Part shown: positions 1 to 7,937 of the stretch, piece after piece
Position numbering within the stretch: position 1 is the first letter of the stretch
Layout: the number at the start of each line of letters is the position of its first letter
Source of the DNA: an uncultured beta proteobacterium
GTDB lineage: Bacteria; Pseudomonadota; Gammaproteobacteria; Burkholderiales; Burkholderiaceae_C
Reading direction: 5' to 3'
Assembly: GCA_903945325.1 (NCBI GenBank)
Contig: CAJAVE010000090.1
Coordinates: forward strand, 1 to 60,084
DNA length: 60,084 nucleotides
Program-made: the position numbers and the translations under genes
The notes under the pieces: model-generated
What the model saw: only the letters and a program-made list of their open reading frames with translations
Told to the model about the DNA's origin: nothing
Databases searched by the model: none

Positions 1-56
1 AAGGCACTGGATTTTGATTCCAGCATGCGAAGGTTCGAGTCCTTCTTCCCCTGCCA
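1..56 (+). tRNA. tRNA-Gln(TTG), 5' part cut off by the window edge
   Basis: The anticodon arm CTGGA-TTTTGAT-TCCAG has a 7-base loop with anticodon TTG. It is followed by a TpsiC arm GAAGG-TTCGAGT-CCTTC and an acceptor 3' strand TTCCCCT, then G and an encoded CCA ending at 56. The acceptor 5' strand and the start of the D-arm lie outside the window. A tRNA-Gln directly upstream of prs is the usual Burkholderiales arrangement. Confidence 0.95.
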
Positions 57-134
57 AATCTGTTGTCCGGAACATTCTGACAGCAGCACGCGCAACGTAC
101 AGGCATAAACCTACTTCACTCGCTGGAACCCCGT

Positions 135-1112
135 ATGCAGGCTTCACCCCCCCCAGATTTCATGGTTTTTACCGGCAATGCCAATCCGGGTATGGCCGCT
201 GACATCGCTGGTCACCTTGGCATTTCGTTGGGTGCAGCAACCGTCGGACGCTTTTCCGATGGGGAAGTTACCGTAGAAATCAACCAGAACGTGCGTGCGC
301 GAGACGTTTTTGTGGTGCAAAGCACCTGCGCGCCCACCAATGACAACCTGATGGAATTGCTGATTATGGTGGACGCGTTGAAGCGCGCATCGGCTGAACG
401 CATCAGCGCCGTGATTCCGTATTTTGGCTACGCGCGTCAAGACCGCCGCCCCCGCTCCACCCGCGTTCCCATCACGGCCAAAGTAGTGGCCAATATGCTG
501 CAGGCCGTTGGCGTTGCGCGCGTTTTGACCATGGACTTGCACGCGGACCAGATTCAGGGCTTTTTTGACATACCGGTGGACAACATTTATGCATCCCCCG
601 TGCTTCTGGGTGATCTGCGCCAGAAAAATTACGAAGACCTGATTGTGGTCTCACCCGATGTGGGTGGTGTGGTGCGGGCCCGTGCCCTAGCCAAGCAGCT
701 CGGTTGTGACCTGGCCATCATCGACAAGCGCCGTCCCAAGGCCAATGTCAGCGAAGTGATGCATGTGATTGGGGAGATTGATGGCCGCAACTGCGTCATC
801 ATGGACGACATGATTGACACTGCTGGCACCTTGGTCAAGGCCGCCGAGGTCCTGAAAGCGCGCGGTGCCAAGAAGGTGTACGCCTACTGCACACACCCCA
901 TTTTCTCAGGCCCCGCCATCGAACGTATCGCCAACGGCGGTGCTTTGGATGAGGTCGTGGTAACCAACACCATTCCCCTGAGCGATACCGCCAGACGGTG
1001 CCAAAAGATTCGCCAACTCTCCGTGGCACCGCTGATTGCAGAAACAATTCAGCGCATTGCCAAGGGTGAGTCGGTTATGAGTTTGTTCTCGGATCAGGAA
1101 AACCTCTTCTGA
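135..1112 (+). CDS. prs: Ribose-phosphate pyrophosphokinase (PRPP synthetase)
   Basis: This cytoplasmic enzyme transfers pyrophosphate from ATP to ribose 5-phosphate to make PRPP, the precursor of purines, pyrimidines, histidine, tryptophan and NAD. The 325-residue product has the family length. It shows the flexible-loop segment [10 protein letters not shown] near residues 96-105, [11 protein letters not shown] at about 134-144, and the PRPP-binding loop [11 protein letters not shown] at about 222-232. The ATG at 135 is chosen because the short lead before [10 protein letters not shown] is usual in beta-proteobacteria; an internal ATG at 162 is the alternative. It follows tRNA-Gln and precedes rplY, as in related genomes. 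Confidence 0.97.
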   Translation: MQASPPPDFMVFTGNANPGMAADIAGHLGISLGAATVGRFSDGEVTVEINQNVRARDVFVVQSTCAPTNDNLMELLIMVDALKRASAERISAVIPYFGYARQDRRPRSTRVPITAKVVANMLQAVGVARVLTMDLHADQIQGFFDIPVDNIYASPVLLGDLRQKNYEDLIVVSPDVGGVVRARALAKQLGCDLAIIDKRRPKANVSEVMHVIGEIDGRNCVIMDDMIDTAGTLVKAAEVLKARGAKKVYAYCTHPIFSGPAIERIANGGALDEVVVTNTIPLSDTARRCQKIRQLSVAPLIAETIQRIAKGESVMSLFSDQENLF

Positions 1113-1218
1113 GGTTTCTGTAAAACCTTTTGAAAGATTTTGCAAAATCTTTGAAAGAATTTCGCAGAAATTTTTTCTGATCGGGACAAAAAGCGGGCGC
1201 ACGCTGCATTCGGCAGCG
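1112..1218 (+). repeat. Three tandem AT-rich hairpins plus a GC-rich hairpin between prs and rplY
   Basis: Directly after the prs stop are three consecutive inverted repeats: AGGTTT/AAACCT (1112-1117, 1123-1128), a perfect 20-base palindrome AAAGATTTTGCAAAATCTTT (1133-1152), and AAAGAATTTC/GAAATTTTTT (1154-1163, 1167-1176) ending in a T-run. A fourth hairpin, CGCTGC/GCAGCG (1202-1207, 1213-1218), follows. The T-run after the third stem suggests that some transcripts terminate or are processed between prs and rplY, but a role as an RNA leader of rplY cannot be excluded. Confidence 0.6.
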
Positions 1219-1280
1219 AATTTGCGCTTTTATTAAACCGGAGTCGCACTGGTCGCGGTGGGCTCCAACAGGAGTAAATT

Positions 1281-1976
1281 ATGAAATTTGTCGCTTTTGA
1301 GCGCGCCAAGCAGGGTACGGGTGCGAGCCGCCGTCTCCGCAATTCGGGTCGCACACCCGGTATCGTCTACGGTGGCGAGGGTGAGCCCCTTGTGATCGAA
1401 CTGGACCACAACGCTTTGTGGCATGCCATCAAGAAGGAAGCTTTCCATGCATCCGTTCTGGATATGGAACTGGCTGGCAAGGAAAGCAAGGTCTTGCTGC
1501 GCAATGTGCAAATGCACCCCTACAAGCAGTTGATCTTGCACATTGACTTCCAGCGCGTGGATGCCAATACCAAGATGCACATGAAGGTGCCATTGCACTT
1601 CAAGGGCCAGGAAGAATCGTCCGCCTTCAAGGTGGACCATTGCCTGATCAACCACGTGCTCAACGAAATCAACATCATCTGCCTGCCCGCAGACCTGCCC
1701 GAGTTCATCGAAGTAGACCTGACCAGCCTGAAGAAGGGCACGTCCTTCCACCTGAGCGACGTCAAGTTGCCATCGGGCGTGAAAGCTGTCGTCAAGGGCC
1801 GCGAAAACCCGGTGGTGGTGTCCGTGGTGACTTCCGCTGCTGAAGCCTCTGCCGAGGCAACGGCTGAAGCTGCTGCCGCTGCACCAGCCGGAAAGGGCGG
1901 TAAAGCGGCTCCAGCCGGCAAGGCACCTGCGGCAGCCAAAACTCCGGCAGCCAAAGCACCTGCCACCAAGAAGTAA
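1281..1976 (+). CDS. rplY: 50S ribosomal protein L25/general stress protein Ctc, long form
   Basis: This ribosomal protein binds the 5S rRNA region of the 50S subunit. The 231-residue product is the long Ctc-type form: an L25 domain (about residues 1-95, beginning MKFVAFER), a C-terminal beta domain with [17 protein letters not shown] near 150, and a low-complexity Ala/Lys/Pro tail from about residue 185. A good AGGAG Shine-Dalgarno lies 7 bases before the ATG. The order prs-rplY-pth is conserved in beta-proteobacteria. A strong terminator follows. Confidence 0.96.
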   Translation: MKFVAFERAKQGTGASRRLRNSGRTPGIVYGGEGEPLVIELDHNALWHAIKKEAFHASVLDMELAGKESKVLLRNVQMHPYKQLILHIDFQRVDANTKMHMKVPLHFKGQEESSAFKVDHCLINHVLNEINIICLPADLPEFIEVDLTSLKKGTSFHLSDVKLPSGVKAVVKGRENPVVVSVVTSAAEASAEATAEAAAAAPAGKGGKAAPAGKAPAAAKTPAAKAPATKK

Positions 1977-2010
1977 TCAGGCCAACACCTGATTTCTCCG
2001 TGCAAGCAGC

Positions 2011-2036
2011 AAACGGCCCACTTCGGTGGGCCGTTT
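2011..2036 (+). terminator. Rho-independent terminator after rplY
   Basis: An 11-bp perfect stem AAACGGCCCAC/GTGGGCCGTTT closed by a TTCG tetraloop, followed by a T on the plus strand. It lies between rplY and pth and shows that the pth reading frame cannot begin as far upstream as 2000. Confidence 0.85.
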
Positions 2037-2098
2037 TCATTTGGACGGCACACCAATTTCGCCTACCATCCACGCTACGCCCTTTTCCTTTGCCTGTC

Positions 2099-2734
2099 AT
2101 GATCAAACTGTTTGTCGGCCTCGGAAATCCTGGCCCGGAATACGAAGCCACCCGCCACAACGCGGGCTTCTGGTGGGTCGACGCATTGGCCCAAGAGCTT
2201 AAAACCAGTTTGATCATGGACAAGGGCTACTACGGCTTGGTTGCGCGTGCCACTGTGCATGCCCAAACCGTCTGGCTGCTTCAACCACAAACCTTCATGA
2301 ACCTGTCAGGAAAATCGGTCGGCGCGCTGGCGCGATTTTTCAAAATCACCCCGCAGGAAATTCTGGTTGCACACGACGAACTGGATATTGCGCCGGGCCA
2401 GATGAAGCTCAAATTTGGTGGAAGTCACGCCGGACACAATGGCCTGCGCGATATCCACGCCCAACTGGGTTGCGGTGACTATTGGCGCCTGCGCTTGGGT
2501 GTTGGTCACCCGGGCAACAAGAACGAAGTCGTCAACTGGGTACTGAAGAAGCCGTCGCAGGACCACCGCATTGCCATCGAGCAATGTATTGACAGATCGC
2601 TCAAAGCCTTGCCCGCTTTTCTGGCTGGTGAAATGGAAAAAGCAACCCTGCTGTTGCACACCAGCAAGCCGTTACGAGCCCATACGCCCGCGCCGCAGCC
2701 AGCCGCGCCAACCGAACCGAAAGCTGTCTCATGA
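2099..2734 (+). CDS. pth: Peptidyl-tRNA hydrolase
   Basis: It hydrolyses the ester bond of peptidyl-tRNAs released from stalled ribosomes. The start at 2099 gives [20 protein letters not shown], the canonical Pth N-terminus, with the catalytic His in TRHNAGF and the conserved FMNLSG and HDELD segments. The length of 211 residues is slightly above the usual 190-200 because of a Pro/Ala-rich C-terminal tail. The frame is open upstream to 2000, but that would run through the rplY terminator, so the internal ATG is preferred. The stop codon overlaps the next start by four bases (ATGA). Confidence 0.96.
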   Translation: MIKLFVGLGNPGPEYEATRHNAGFWWVDALAQELKTSLIMDKGYYGLVARATVHAQTVWLLQPQTFMNLSGKSVGALARFFKITPQEILVAHDELDIAPGQMKLKFGGSHAGHNGLRDIHAQLGCGDYWRLRLGVGHPGNKNEVVNWVLKKPSQDHRIAIEQCIDRSLKALPAFLAGEMEKATLLLHTSKPLRAHTPAPQPAAPTEPKAVS

Positions 2735-3180
2735 ATCCCATTCAACCGATTGCTGCGTTTTTAATAGCGGTCTGCGCAATTTCGGCGGGGGCCACGGAAC
2801 AAAATGTCTACCGATGTGGCAGCACCTACAGTCAGAAGCCCTGTGCCGATAGCGTGGTGGTGGATGTGCAAGACGCACGCACCTCAGAGCAAAAAGCAGA
2901 ATCCGATGCTTCGATAAAACGCGACTCGGCAGCCGCCAATGCCATGGAAAAATCGCGCCTGAAAGAAGAAGCGCAACAGCGGGCAGACAACGCCAAATTC
3001 GCCGCTGCCTTGACCAAGAAGTCACCAGCAAAACCGAAGAGTGGGTTGACTGACGGTGCGACGTCCACCCGCAAGACCAAGGCGAAGAAAAAGCCTGCCA
3101 ACAGGAAAAAGGAACCCGACTATTTCACCACCCGCACTCCAACCGCAAAGCCCAAAAAGGCTGCCAGCGCCAGCAAATAG
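2731..3180 (+). CDS. Small secreted Lys/Ala-rich protein with DUF4124-like Cys pair
   Basis: This is a 149-residue protein of unknown function. Residues 1-22 form a plausible Sec signal peptide ending at SAGA-TEQ. It is followed by [12 protein letters not shown], which resembles the short Cys-containing start of DUF4124 proteins, then a charged helical stretch and a Lys/Pro/Thr-rich basic tail. The ATG overlaps the pth stop (ATGA), so it is probably translationally coupled to pth. It is convergent with fdxA, leaving two bases between the stops. The DUF4124 link rests on the Cys motif only. Confidence 0.75.
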   Translation: MNPIQPIAAFLIAVCAISAGATEQNVYRCGSTYSQKPCADSVVVDVQDARTSEQKAESDASIKRDSAAANAMEKSRLKEEAQQRADNAKFAAALTKKSPAKPKSGLTDGATSTRKTKAKKKPANRKKEPDYFTTRTPTAKPKKAASASK

Positions 3181-3182
3181 GG

Positions 3183-3446
3183 TCAACCCCTGGTCACTGC
3201 AATCTGTTGCAACCGCCGGTATTTTTCCCACAAAGTTGCCTTGTCCTCGATGAAAAGGGGGTTTACCGGAATGCAGGACACCGGGCATACCTGCATACAC
3301 TGCGGCTCATCAAAGTGGCCCACGCACTCAGTGCACTTGCTGGGGTCGATCTCATAAATATCCGTCCCCATATAGATGGCGTCATTGGGACACTCGGGCT
3401 CGCAGACATCGCAATTGATGCATTCGTCGGTAATGATCAGCGCCAT
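3183..3446 (-). CDS. YfhL-type 2[4Fe-4S] ferredoxin
   Basis: A small cytoplasmic electron carrier of 87 residues. The first cluster motif CINCDVCEPECP has C-x2-C-x2-C-x3-C spacing. The second, CTECVGHFDEPQCMQVCP, has the C-x2-C-x8-C-x3-C spacing typical of the YfhL family, which is longer than in classical clostridial ferredoxins. A C-terminal helix rich in basic and aromatic residues follows. The redox partner cannot be told from the sequence. It lies downstream of uspA and coaD on the same strand; a ferredoxin close to coaD is common in beta- and gamma-proteobacteria. Confidence 0.93.
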   Translation of the reverse strand: MALIITDECINCDVCEPECPNDAIYMGTDIYEIDPSKCTECVGHFDEPQCMQVCPVSCIPVNPLFIEDKATLWEKYRRLQQIAVTRG

Positions 3447-3454
3447 GTCGTCGT

Positions 3455-3889
3455 TCAGGCTTCATCCGGTTTGACAATCATCACCGGAACCGGGCTCGCA
3501 TGCAGCACTTCGTTGGACACCGATCCCATCATGGCACTGCGCAATGCGCTATTGCCACGCGCACCCATCACGATCAGGTCGCAGGCAAAGCGTTCAGCGA
3601 TGTCCACAATGGTGTGCGCAGGGTCACCCTTGGCCACTTCGCATTCATACTCCACACCGGCAGCGTCCAGCAAGGCTTGCGCAGACTTCAGGGCATGAAG
3701 GCCGGCCTCCTCGCTGACCCGATTGATGACTGCCGGATCATGGGCCACCAGCAACTCGTACAAATTGGCAGGCTCCTGAACATTGGCCAGCACCGCATCG
3801 GCCCGCAAACCGGCCAACACCATGCGGATGGCGAAGCGCACGGCATCCAGGGCCAACTCGGAACCATCGACGGGCAATAATATTTTCAT
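3455..3889 (-). CDS. Universal stress protein, UspA family
   Basis: A single-domain 144-residue UspA protein starting MKILLPVDGSELALDAV. Near the C-terminus it has the ATP-binding signature G-x2-G-x9-G-S (GARGNSALRSAMMGS), followed by SPVPVMIVKP. The signature predicts the ATP-binding subtype of the family, which is associated with survival under stress; the specific role is unknown. It sits 8 bases upstream of the ferredoxin and about 50 bases downstream of coaD on the same strand. Confidence 0.93.
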   Translation of the reverse strand: MKILLPVDGSELALDAVRFAIRMVLAGLRADAVLANVQEPANLYELLVAHDPAVINRVSEEAGLHALKSAQALLDAAGVEYECEVAKGDPAHTIVDIAERFACDLIVMGARGNSALRSAMMGSVSNEVLHASPVPVMIVKPDEA

Positions 3890-3939
3890 GATGATCCTGG
3901 TAGTTAGTTAAAAGGGCCGCATCCTGTAGGTTGGCCACC

Positions 3940-4431
3940 TTATTGCGGACCGAGTTTTTGCAGCAGACGGGCCTGAACCATCGGCGCAACAAACTGCGCC
4001 ACATCGCCCTTGAGCGAGGCAATCTCCCGCACCAGCGTGCTTGATATGTACTGGTAGCGCGAATCCGGTGTCAGAAACACAGTGTCCACATCGGGTGCCA
4101 ATGCGCGGTTCATGCCGGCGAGCTGGTTTTCAAAATCAAAATCAGTGACCGAACGAACGCCCCGCAGCATGGCCTTGGCACCGTGATCCACGGCAAAGTC
4201 ACGCACCAGCCCGGTAAATGGCTCGACCCGTACATTGGCATGCATCTGAACGACTTCGCGAACGGTGTCCAACCGCTCATCCAGACTGAACAGGGTTTTT
4301 TTGTGGTGGGCGGTTGCAACTGCCACGATCACGGTTCCAAACAGTCCTGCGGCACGGCGAATCAGGTCCTGATGACCCAGTGTGATGGGATCGAAGGTGC
4401 CGGGGTAAACGGCAATCACGGGGTTGGACAT
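3940..4431 (-). CDS. coaD: Phosphopantetheine adenylyltransferase
   Basis: This is the penultimate step of coenzyme A synthesis: 4'-phosphopantetheine + ATP to dephospho-CoA + pyrophosphate. The 163-residue product begins MSNPVIAVYPGTFDPITLGH, with the TxGH nucleotidyltransferase motif (TLGH), and has ISSTLVREIA near the C-terminus. The start at 4431 is chosen because GGAG lies about 7 bases upstream and the length then fits the family; the frame is open 10 codons further to 4461. It lies between rsmD and uspA, and rsmD-coaD pairing is widely conserved. Confidence 0.96.
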   Translation of the reverse strand: MSNPVIAVYPGTFDPITLGHQDLIRRAAGLFGTVIVAVATAHHKKTLFSLDERLDTVREVVQMHANVRVEPFTGLVRDFAVDHGAKAMLRGVRSVTDFDFENQLAGMNRALAPDVDTVFLTPDSRYQYISSTLVREIASLKGDVAQFVAPMVQARLLQKLGPQ

Positions 4432-4461
4432 AGTGTCTCCAGAGCCAAACTGTGAAATCAA

Positions 4462-5145
4462 TTATGCAGCGGGCGCACTGGCCGCACGCAGCACATGGGC
4501 ATGCACTGCCCCGGCTTTCAGATGGCGGTATACCACCAGTCCCACAGGCTCCAGCAATGCATCGGTCCAGGCCTTGGGCGCTTCGAGATAAATCGACCCA
4601 CTGGCAGCCAGAGCACGCGCAGCGGCAGCCAGTGCTGGTTCATACAGTTCCCCATCAAAGGGCGGGTCGAGAAAAATAACGTCCTGACTGGCCGGTGCCA
4701 ACTGGCGCAAGGCGGCGACACCCTCGCCACGTTCCACCAGCAACTTCTGCATCAACCGGGGTTCCGGCAATTTGAGCGCCTGTAACTGCATCAGCACGCG
4801 CTGCAACTGCGTTACCAAGACGCCATCGTGCTCCACCAGCAACACCTGTGCAGCCCCCCTTGACGCCGCCTCCAAGCCCAGTGCACCGGTTCCTGCAAAG
4901 GCATCGACACAGCGCATGCCGGTCATATCCTGTCCAAGCCAGTTGAACAATGTTTCGCGCACACGGTCCGGCGTAGGCCGCAAACCGGGCTTGTCGGCCA
5001 CTTTGAGTTTGATACGCTTCCACTGCCCTCCAATCAGGCGAATCTCGCCCGGTGGGCGCTTGTGAACAGGGGCTCGAACGGGCTTGCCCGCAGGCTTGGA
5101 AATGCGGCTGGGGCTTTTTACGGAGGGCTTGCTGGATTTCGTCAT
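4462..5145 (-). CDS. rsmD: 16S rRNA (guanine(966)-N2)-methyltransferase
   Basis: It methylates G966 of 16S rRNA using S-adenosylmethionine. The 227-residue protein has a basic N-terminal extension of about 35 residues (Lys/Pro/Ser-rich), then IRLIGGQWKRIKL, LRPTPDRVRETLFNWL, the SAM-binding motif VDAFAGTGALGLEAASRG and the catalytic motif IV FLDPPF. The adjacent coaD supports the call. The ATG overlaps the stop of a decayed EAL fragment (ATGA), so it may once have been translationally coupled to that gene. Confidence 0.94.
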   Translation of the reverse strand: MTKSSKPSVKSPSRISKPAGKPVRAPVHKRPPGEIRLIGGQWKRIKLKVADKPGLRPTPDRVRETLFNWLGQDMTGMRCVDAFAGTGALGLEAASRGAAQVLLVEHDGVLVTQLQRVLMQLQALKLPEPRLMQKLLVERGEGVAALRQLAPASQDVIFLDPPFDGELYEPALAAAARALAASGSIYLEAPKAWTDALLEPVGLVVYRHLKAGAVHAHVLRAASAPAA

Positions 5146-5438
5146 TCCCCAAGCTTAACGGACTGTGTGGATGTTTCCCCACTCTCATCGGCACATTGCG
5201 TGGCCAGACGCGCCAAACAGGGGCCAACATCCTGTGGCGGCAACGGCCTGGAGTACAGGTAACCTTGCAATTCTCCGCATCCCGCCTCGCGTGCGGCCTC
5301 TGCCTGGTCCAGGGTTTCAACGCCTTCAGCCACCGTATGCAAGCGCAGACTTCGCAGCATATTGAGTGAGGAGAAGCCGGTTCCAAAATCATCAATCGCC
5401 ACATGCACACGCAGGGCGCGCAGTTGCCCCGTCCTCGG
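5142..5438 (-). pseudogene. Remnant of an EAL-domain (c-di-GMP phosphodiesterase) protein
   Basis: The minus strand encodes LRALRVHVAIDDFGTGFSSL, which belongs to the middle of an EAL domain. It then jumps in frame to HTVAEGVET and GCGELQGYLYSRPLP from the C-terminal part. About 45 residues that normally lie between these blocks, including the conserved KIDRSFV region, are absent, as is everything before LRALRV including the EAL motif. It therefore carries both a 5' truncation and an in-frame internal deletion and cannot be an active phosphodiesterase. Its TGA overlaps the rsmD ATG. The next 120 bases up to ftsY hold no recognisable gene, although a minus-strand stretch of about 40 codons is open there. 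Confidence 0.8.
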
Positions 5439-5561
5439 GATTACCCTCGATCAAAGTCCCATCGGGCACCATAAACGGAAATTGAAAATGTACTGGCTTG
5501 TCCGTAAGGACATCGGTGATGCGCGTTTCATAGAATGGGGCGATTCCAAGAATCTCGCACT

Positions 5562-6614
5562 ATGTTCAGCTTCTTCAAAAAGAAAACCCCTCCTGCTGCC
5601 CCCGCCGTCGCGCCACCAGCGCTTACTGCCGCAATCCCCGCTGGCGGCGGCTCGCTCATTGGCAGTGCGCTGGTCATACCAATTGACATCCCCGATCCGG
5701 CAGCACCGCCCCCCGAGCGCCAGAAATGGGTGAACAAGCTCAAGGCCAGCCTGGGCAAGACCGCCGGCAGCATTGCCACCGTGTTTGGCGGCTCCGTCAT
5801 CGACGAGGCCCTGTACGAGAGCCTGGAAGACGCGCTGTTAATGGCCGATGCAGGCGTGCCCGCCACGCAATACCTGCTGACCGAGCTGCGTCGCAAGGTC
5901 AAGGACAGCGGTGTGACCCACCCGGTAGCACTCAAGAACATCCTGGTGGCCTTGCTGACCGATTTGTTGCAACCACTGCAAAAACCGTTGGTGATTGGCG
6001 AGCACCGCCCGACTGTCATCATGGTGGCCGGCGTCAATGGTGCGGGCAAAACCACATCGATCGGAAAACTCACACGCCACCTGTCCGAGAGCGGCGCCAG
6101 CGTGCTGTTGGCGGCGGCCGACACCTTCAGGGCCGCAGCACGCGAGCAGCTCAGCGTCTGGGCCGACCGCAATCTGGTAGAGATCATCAGCCAGGAAGGC
6201 GGTGACCCGGCCGCCGTGAGCTTTGACGCAGTAGCCGCCGGCAAGGCGCGCGGCAAGGACGTGGTGCTGGTCGACACCGCCGGGCGCCTGCCCACACAGC
6301 TGCACCTGATGGAAGAGCTGAAAAAGATCAAGCGCGTCATCCAGAAGGCCGACCCCACGGCACCACATGAAGTGCTGCTGGTGATAGACGGCAATACCGG
6401 CCAGAACGCGCTGATGCAGGTGCGCGCCTTTGACGACGCATTGACTCTGACCGGCCTCATCATCACCAAGCTCGACGGCACCGCCAAGGGCGGCGTGCTG
6501 GCGGCCATTGCGCGGGAACGACCCGTGCCGGTTTATTTCATCGGCGTGGGCGAAAAGCTCGAAGAGCTGGAAACCTTTAACGCACGGGAGTTTGCGCAAG
6601 CGCTTCTGGGGTAA
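5562..6614 (+). CDS. ftsY: Signal recognition particle receptor FtsY
   Basis: FtsY is the membrane-associated GTPase that docks SRP-ribosome complexes to the Sec translocon. The 350-residue product has a short hydrophobic/basic N-terminus (MFSFFKKK) and a Pro/Ala-rich A-domain to about residue 55. The NG domain has GVNGAGKTT (about 157-165), DTFRAAAREQL, DTAGRLPTQ and TKLDGTAKGG. The ATG at 5562 is preferred over one at 5535 because MFSFFKKK is the normal FtsY start. It is divergent from rsmD and the EAL remnant. Confidence 0.96.
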   Translation: MFSFFKKKTPPAAPAVAPPALTAAIPAGGGSLIGSALVIPIDIPDPAAPPPERQKWVNKLKASLGKTAGSIATVFGGSVIDEALYESLEDALLMADAGVPATQYLLTELRRKVKDSGVTHPVALKNILVALLTDLLQPLQKPLVIGEHRPTVIMVAGVNGAGKTTSIGKLTRHLSESGASVLLAAADTFRAAAREQLSVWADRNLVEIISQEGGDPAAVSFDAVAAGKARGKDVVLVDTAGRLPTQLHLMEELKKIKRVIQKADPTAPHEVLLVIDGNTGQNALMQVRAFDDALTLTGLIITKLDGTAKGGVLAAIARERPVPVYFIGVGEKLEELETFNAREFAQALLG

Positions 6615-6701
6615 TTTGAGGTGAACACTTGAGCCGGGTCTCCAGTTATCGGAAAAGCTGCCGATATGTAAGGGAACCAAGCAATCACGAGGCTGAGTGG
6701 T

Positions 6702-7163
6702 ATGACAACAACCCTGCTCCAGCGCCCCACGGCGCAACTCGAACTCCTGCTATGGAGTCGACAACTACAAAAGGCTCGTTTTGACGAAGTCGCAGCACTG
6801 CGCTTTCTGTCCAACGCCATCGTTTCCCTGCGGGACGCCAAAACGCCGGAGCTAAGCCCCATTGGCCGCTATCTCATTGCACACGAAGGCATTTATGCCT
6901 TGTGCCTGGGCACCATCTACTTGCATGGCGTGTTACCCGTGCACCACGAAGGCAGCCGGGCCATGGCGATTCAGCTGGCATTTGAGCTACTGGACATGAC
7001 CATTGCGGATTTGCACCGGATACTGCATGCCAACCGGCATCTCGAAGACATTGCTGATCAGGCCATCGCGCCAATGACCAACGGAGAAGTGCGCGACTTG
7101 GTCGCGTTGGGTGACCGCGCGCTGGACCAGGCGCGTCTGGTCTATCCGGACTGCTTTTTCTAG
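6702..7163 (+). CDS. Uncharacterised 153-residue helical protein, possibly HEPN-like
   Basis: I do not recognise this protein with certainty. It appears all alpha-helical with no signal peptide or membrane segment. The stretch AHEGIYALCLGTIYLHG followed by GSRAMAIQLAFELL resembles HEPN-type helical proteins, where an (A/H)E..Y helix packs against a second helix. No nearby nucleotidyltransferase or antitoxin is present, so a toxin role is not supported. It lies between ftsY and an esterase on the plus strand with separate intergenic gaps. The coding call rests on open-frame length and protein-like composition. Confidence 0.65.
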   Translation: MTTTLLQRPTAQLELLLWSRQLQKARFDEVAALRFLSNAIVSLRDAKTPELSPIGRYLIAHEGIYALCLGTIYLHGVLPVHHEGSRAMAIQLAFELLDMTIADLHRILHANRHLEDIADQAIAPMTNGEVRDLVALGDRALDQARLVYPDCFF

Positions 7164-7217
7164 CAGGCCACTGATCACGGACAATGGTCGGCTTCGCAAC
7201 CGCCCCGAACACTGTCC

Positions 7218-7916
7218 ATGACTACCCTGCTCCCCCGCATCGAACTCGAATCTGGCCCTAACCCGACTGCTGCGGTCATATGGCTGCATGGCTTGGGCGC
7301 TGATGGCAATGACTTCGCGGGGCTTGTGCCTGAACTCGATCTGGATGACTGCCCACCGATCCGGTTCGTGTTTCCGCACGCGCCCAGCATCCCGGTCACA
7401 CTCAATGGCGGCTACATCATGCCGGCCTGGTACGACATTCTGGGATCCAATTTGGTAGACCGCCAGGACGCAGCCGGGATTCAAAAGTCCGAGCAAGCCA
7501 TCAAAGCCCTGATCGAGAACGAAGTGGCGCGCGGCATTCGCTATGAGCGCATCGTACTGGCCGGTTTCAGCCAAGGCTGTGCCATGGCGCTGCACACCGG
7601 CTTGCGCCTGCCACACCGGTTGGCGGGCATCATGGCGCTATCGGGCTACCTGCCATTGGCCGACCGCTTTGCCACCGAGCGCATGCAGGCCAATGCCAAT
7701 ACACCGGTCTTCATGGCGCATGGAACGCAAGACCCTGTTGTGGTGCTGGAGCGTGGCGAAAAGTCTCGCGATGCGCTCGCCGCCATGGGCCACCCGGTGC
7801 AGTGGCACACCTACCCTATGCAGCACGCGGTGCACCCGGGTGAAATTGCCGACATTGCCGCCTTTCTGAAGCAGGTTCTGGGACATGTGGCCCCCACGGT
7901 TGCTCACCATGTGTAG
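7218..7916 (+). CDS. Carboxylesterase/phospholipase family alpha/beta hydrolase (EstB-like)
   Basis: A 232-residue serine hydrolase of the carboxylesterase/phospholipase (Abhydrolase_2) family. The oxyanion-hole region is WLHGLGADGNDF near residue 22, the nucleophile elbow is GFSQGCAM near 115, the acid lies in HGTQDPVV, and the catalytic His lies in HAVHPGEI near the C-terminus. No signal peptide is seen, so it should be cytoplasmic. Natural substrates of such enzymes are short acyl esters or lysophospholipids; the exact substrate is unknown. The Hsp70-like gene follows after 21 bases, suggesting a transcription unit. Confidence 0.9.
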   Translation: MTTLLPRIELESGPNPTAAVIWLHGLGADGNDFAGLVPELDLDDCPPIRFVFPHAPSIPVTLNGGYIMPAWYDILGSNLVDRQDAAGIQKSEQAIKALIENEVARGIRYERIVLAGFSQGCAMALHTGLRLPHRLAGIMALSGYLPLADRFATERMQANANTPVFMAHGTQDPVVVLERGEKSRDALAAMGHPVQWHTYPMQHAVHPGEIADIAAFLKQVLGHVAPTVAHHV

Positions 7917-7937
7917 CGCCCTGCCCGACCCCAACCT

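Noticed and set aside
2000-2098. Upstream extension of pth to 2000
   Set aside because: This stretch holds the rplY terminator hairpin, and the Pth family begins [12 protein letters not shown] at 2099.
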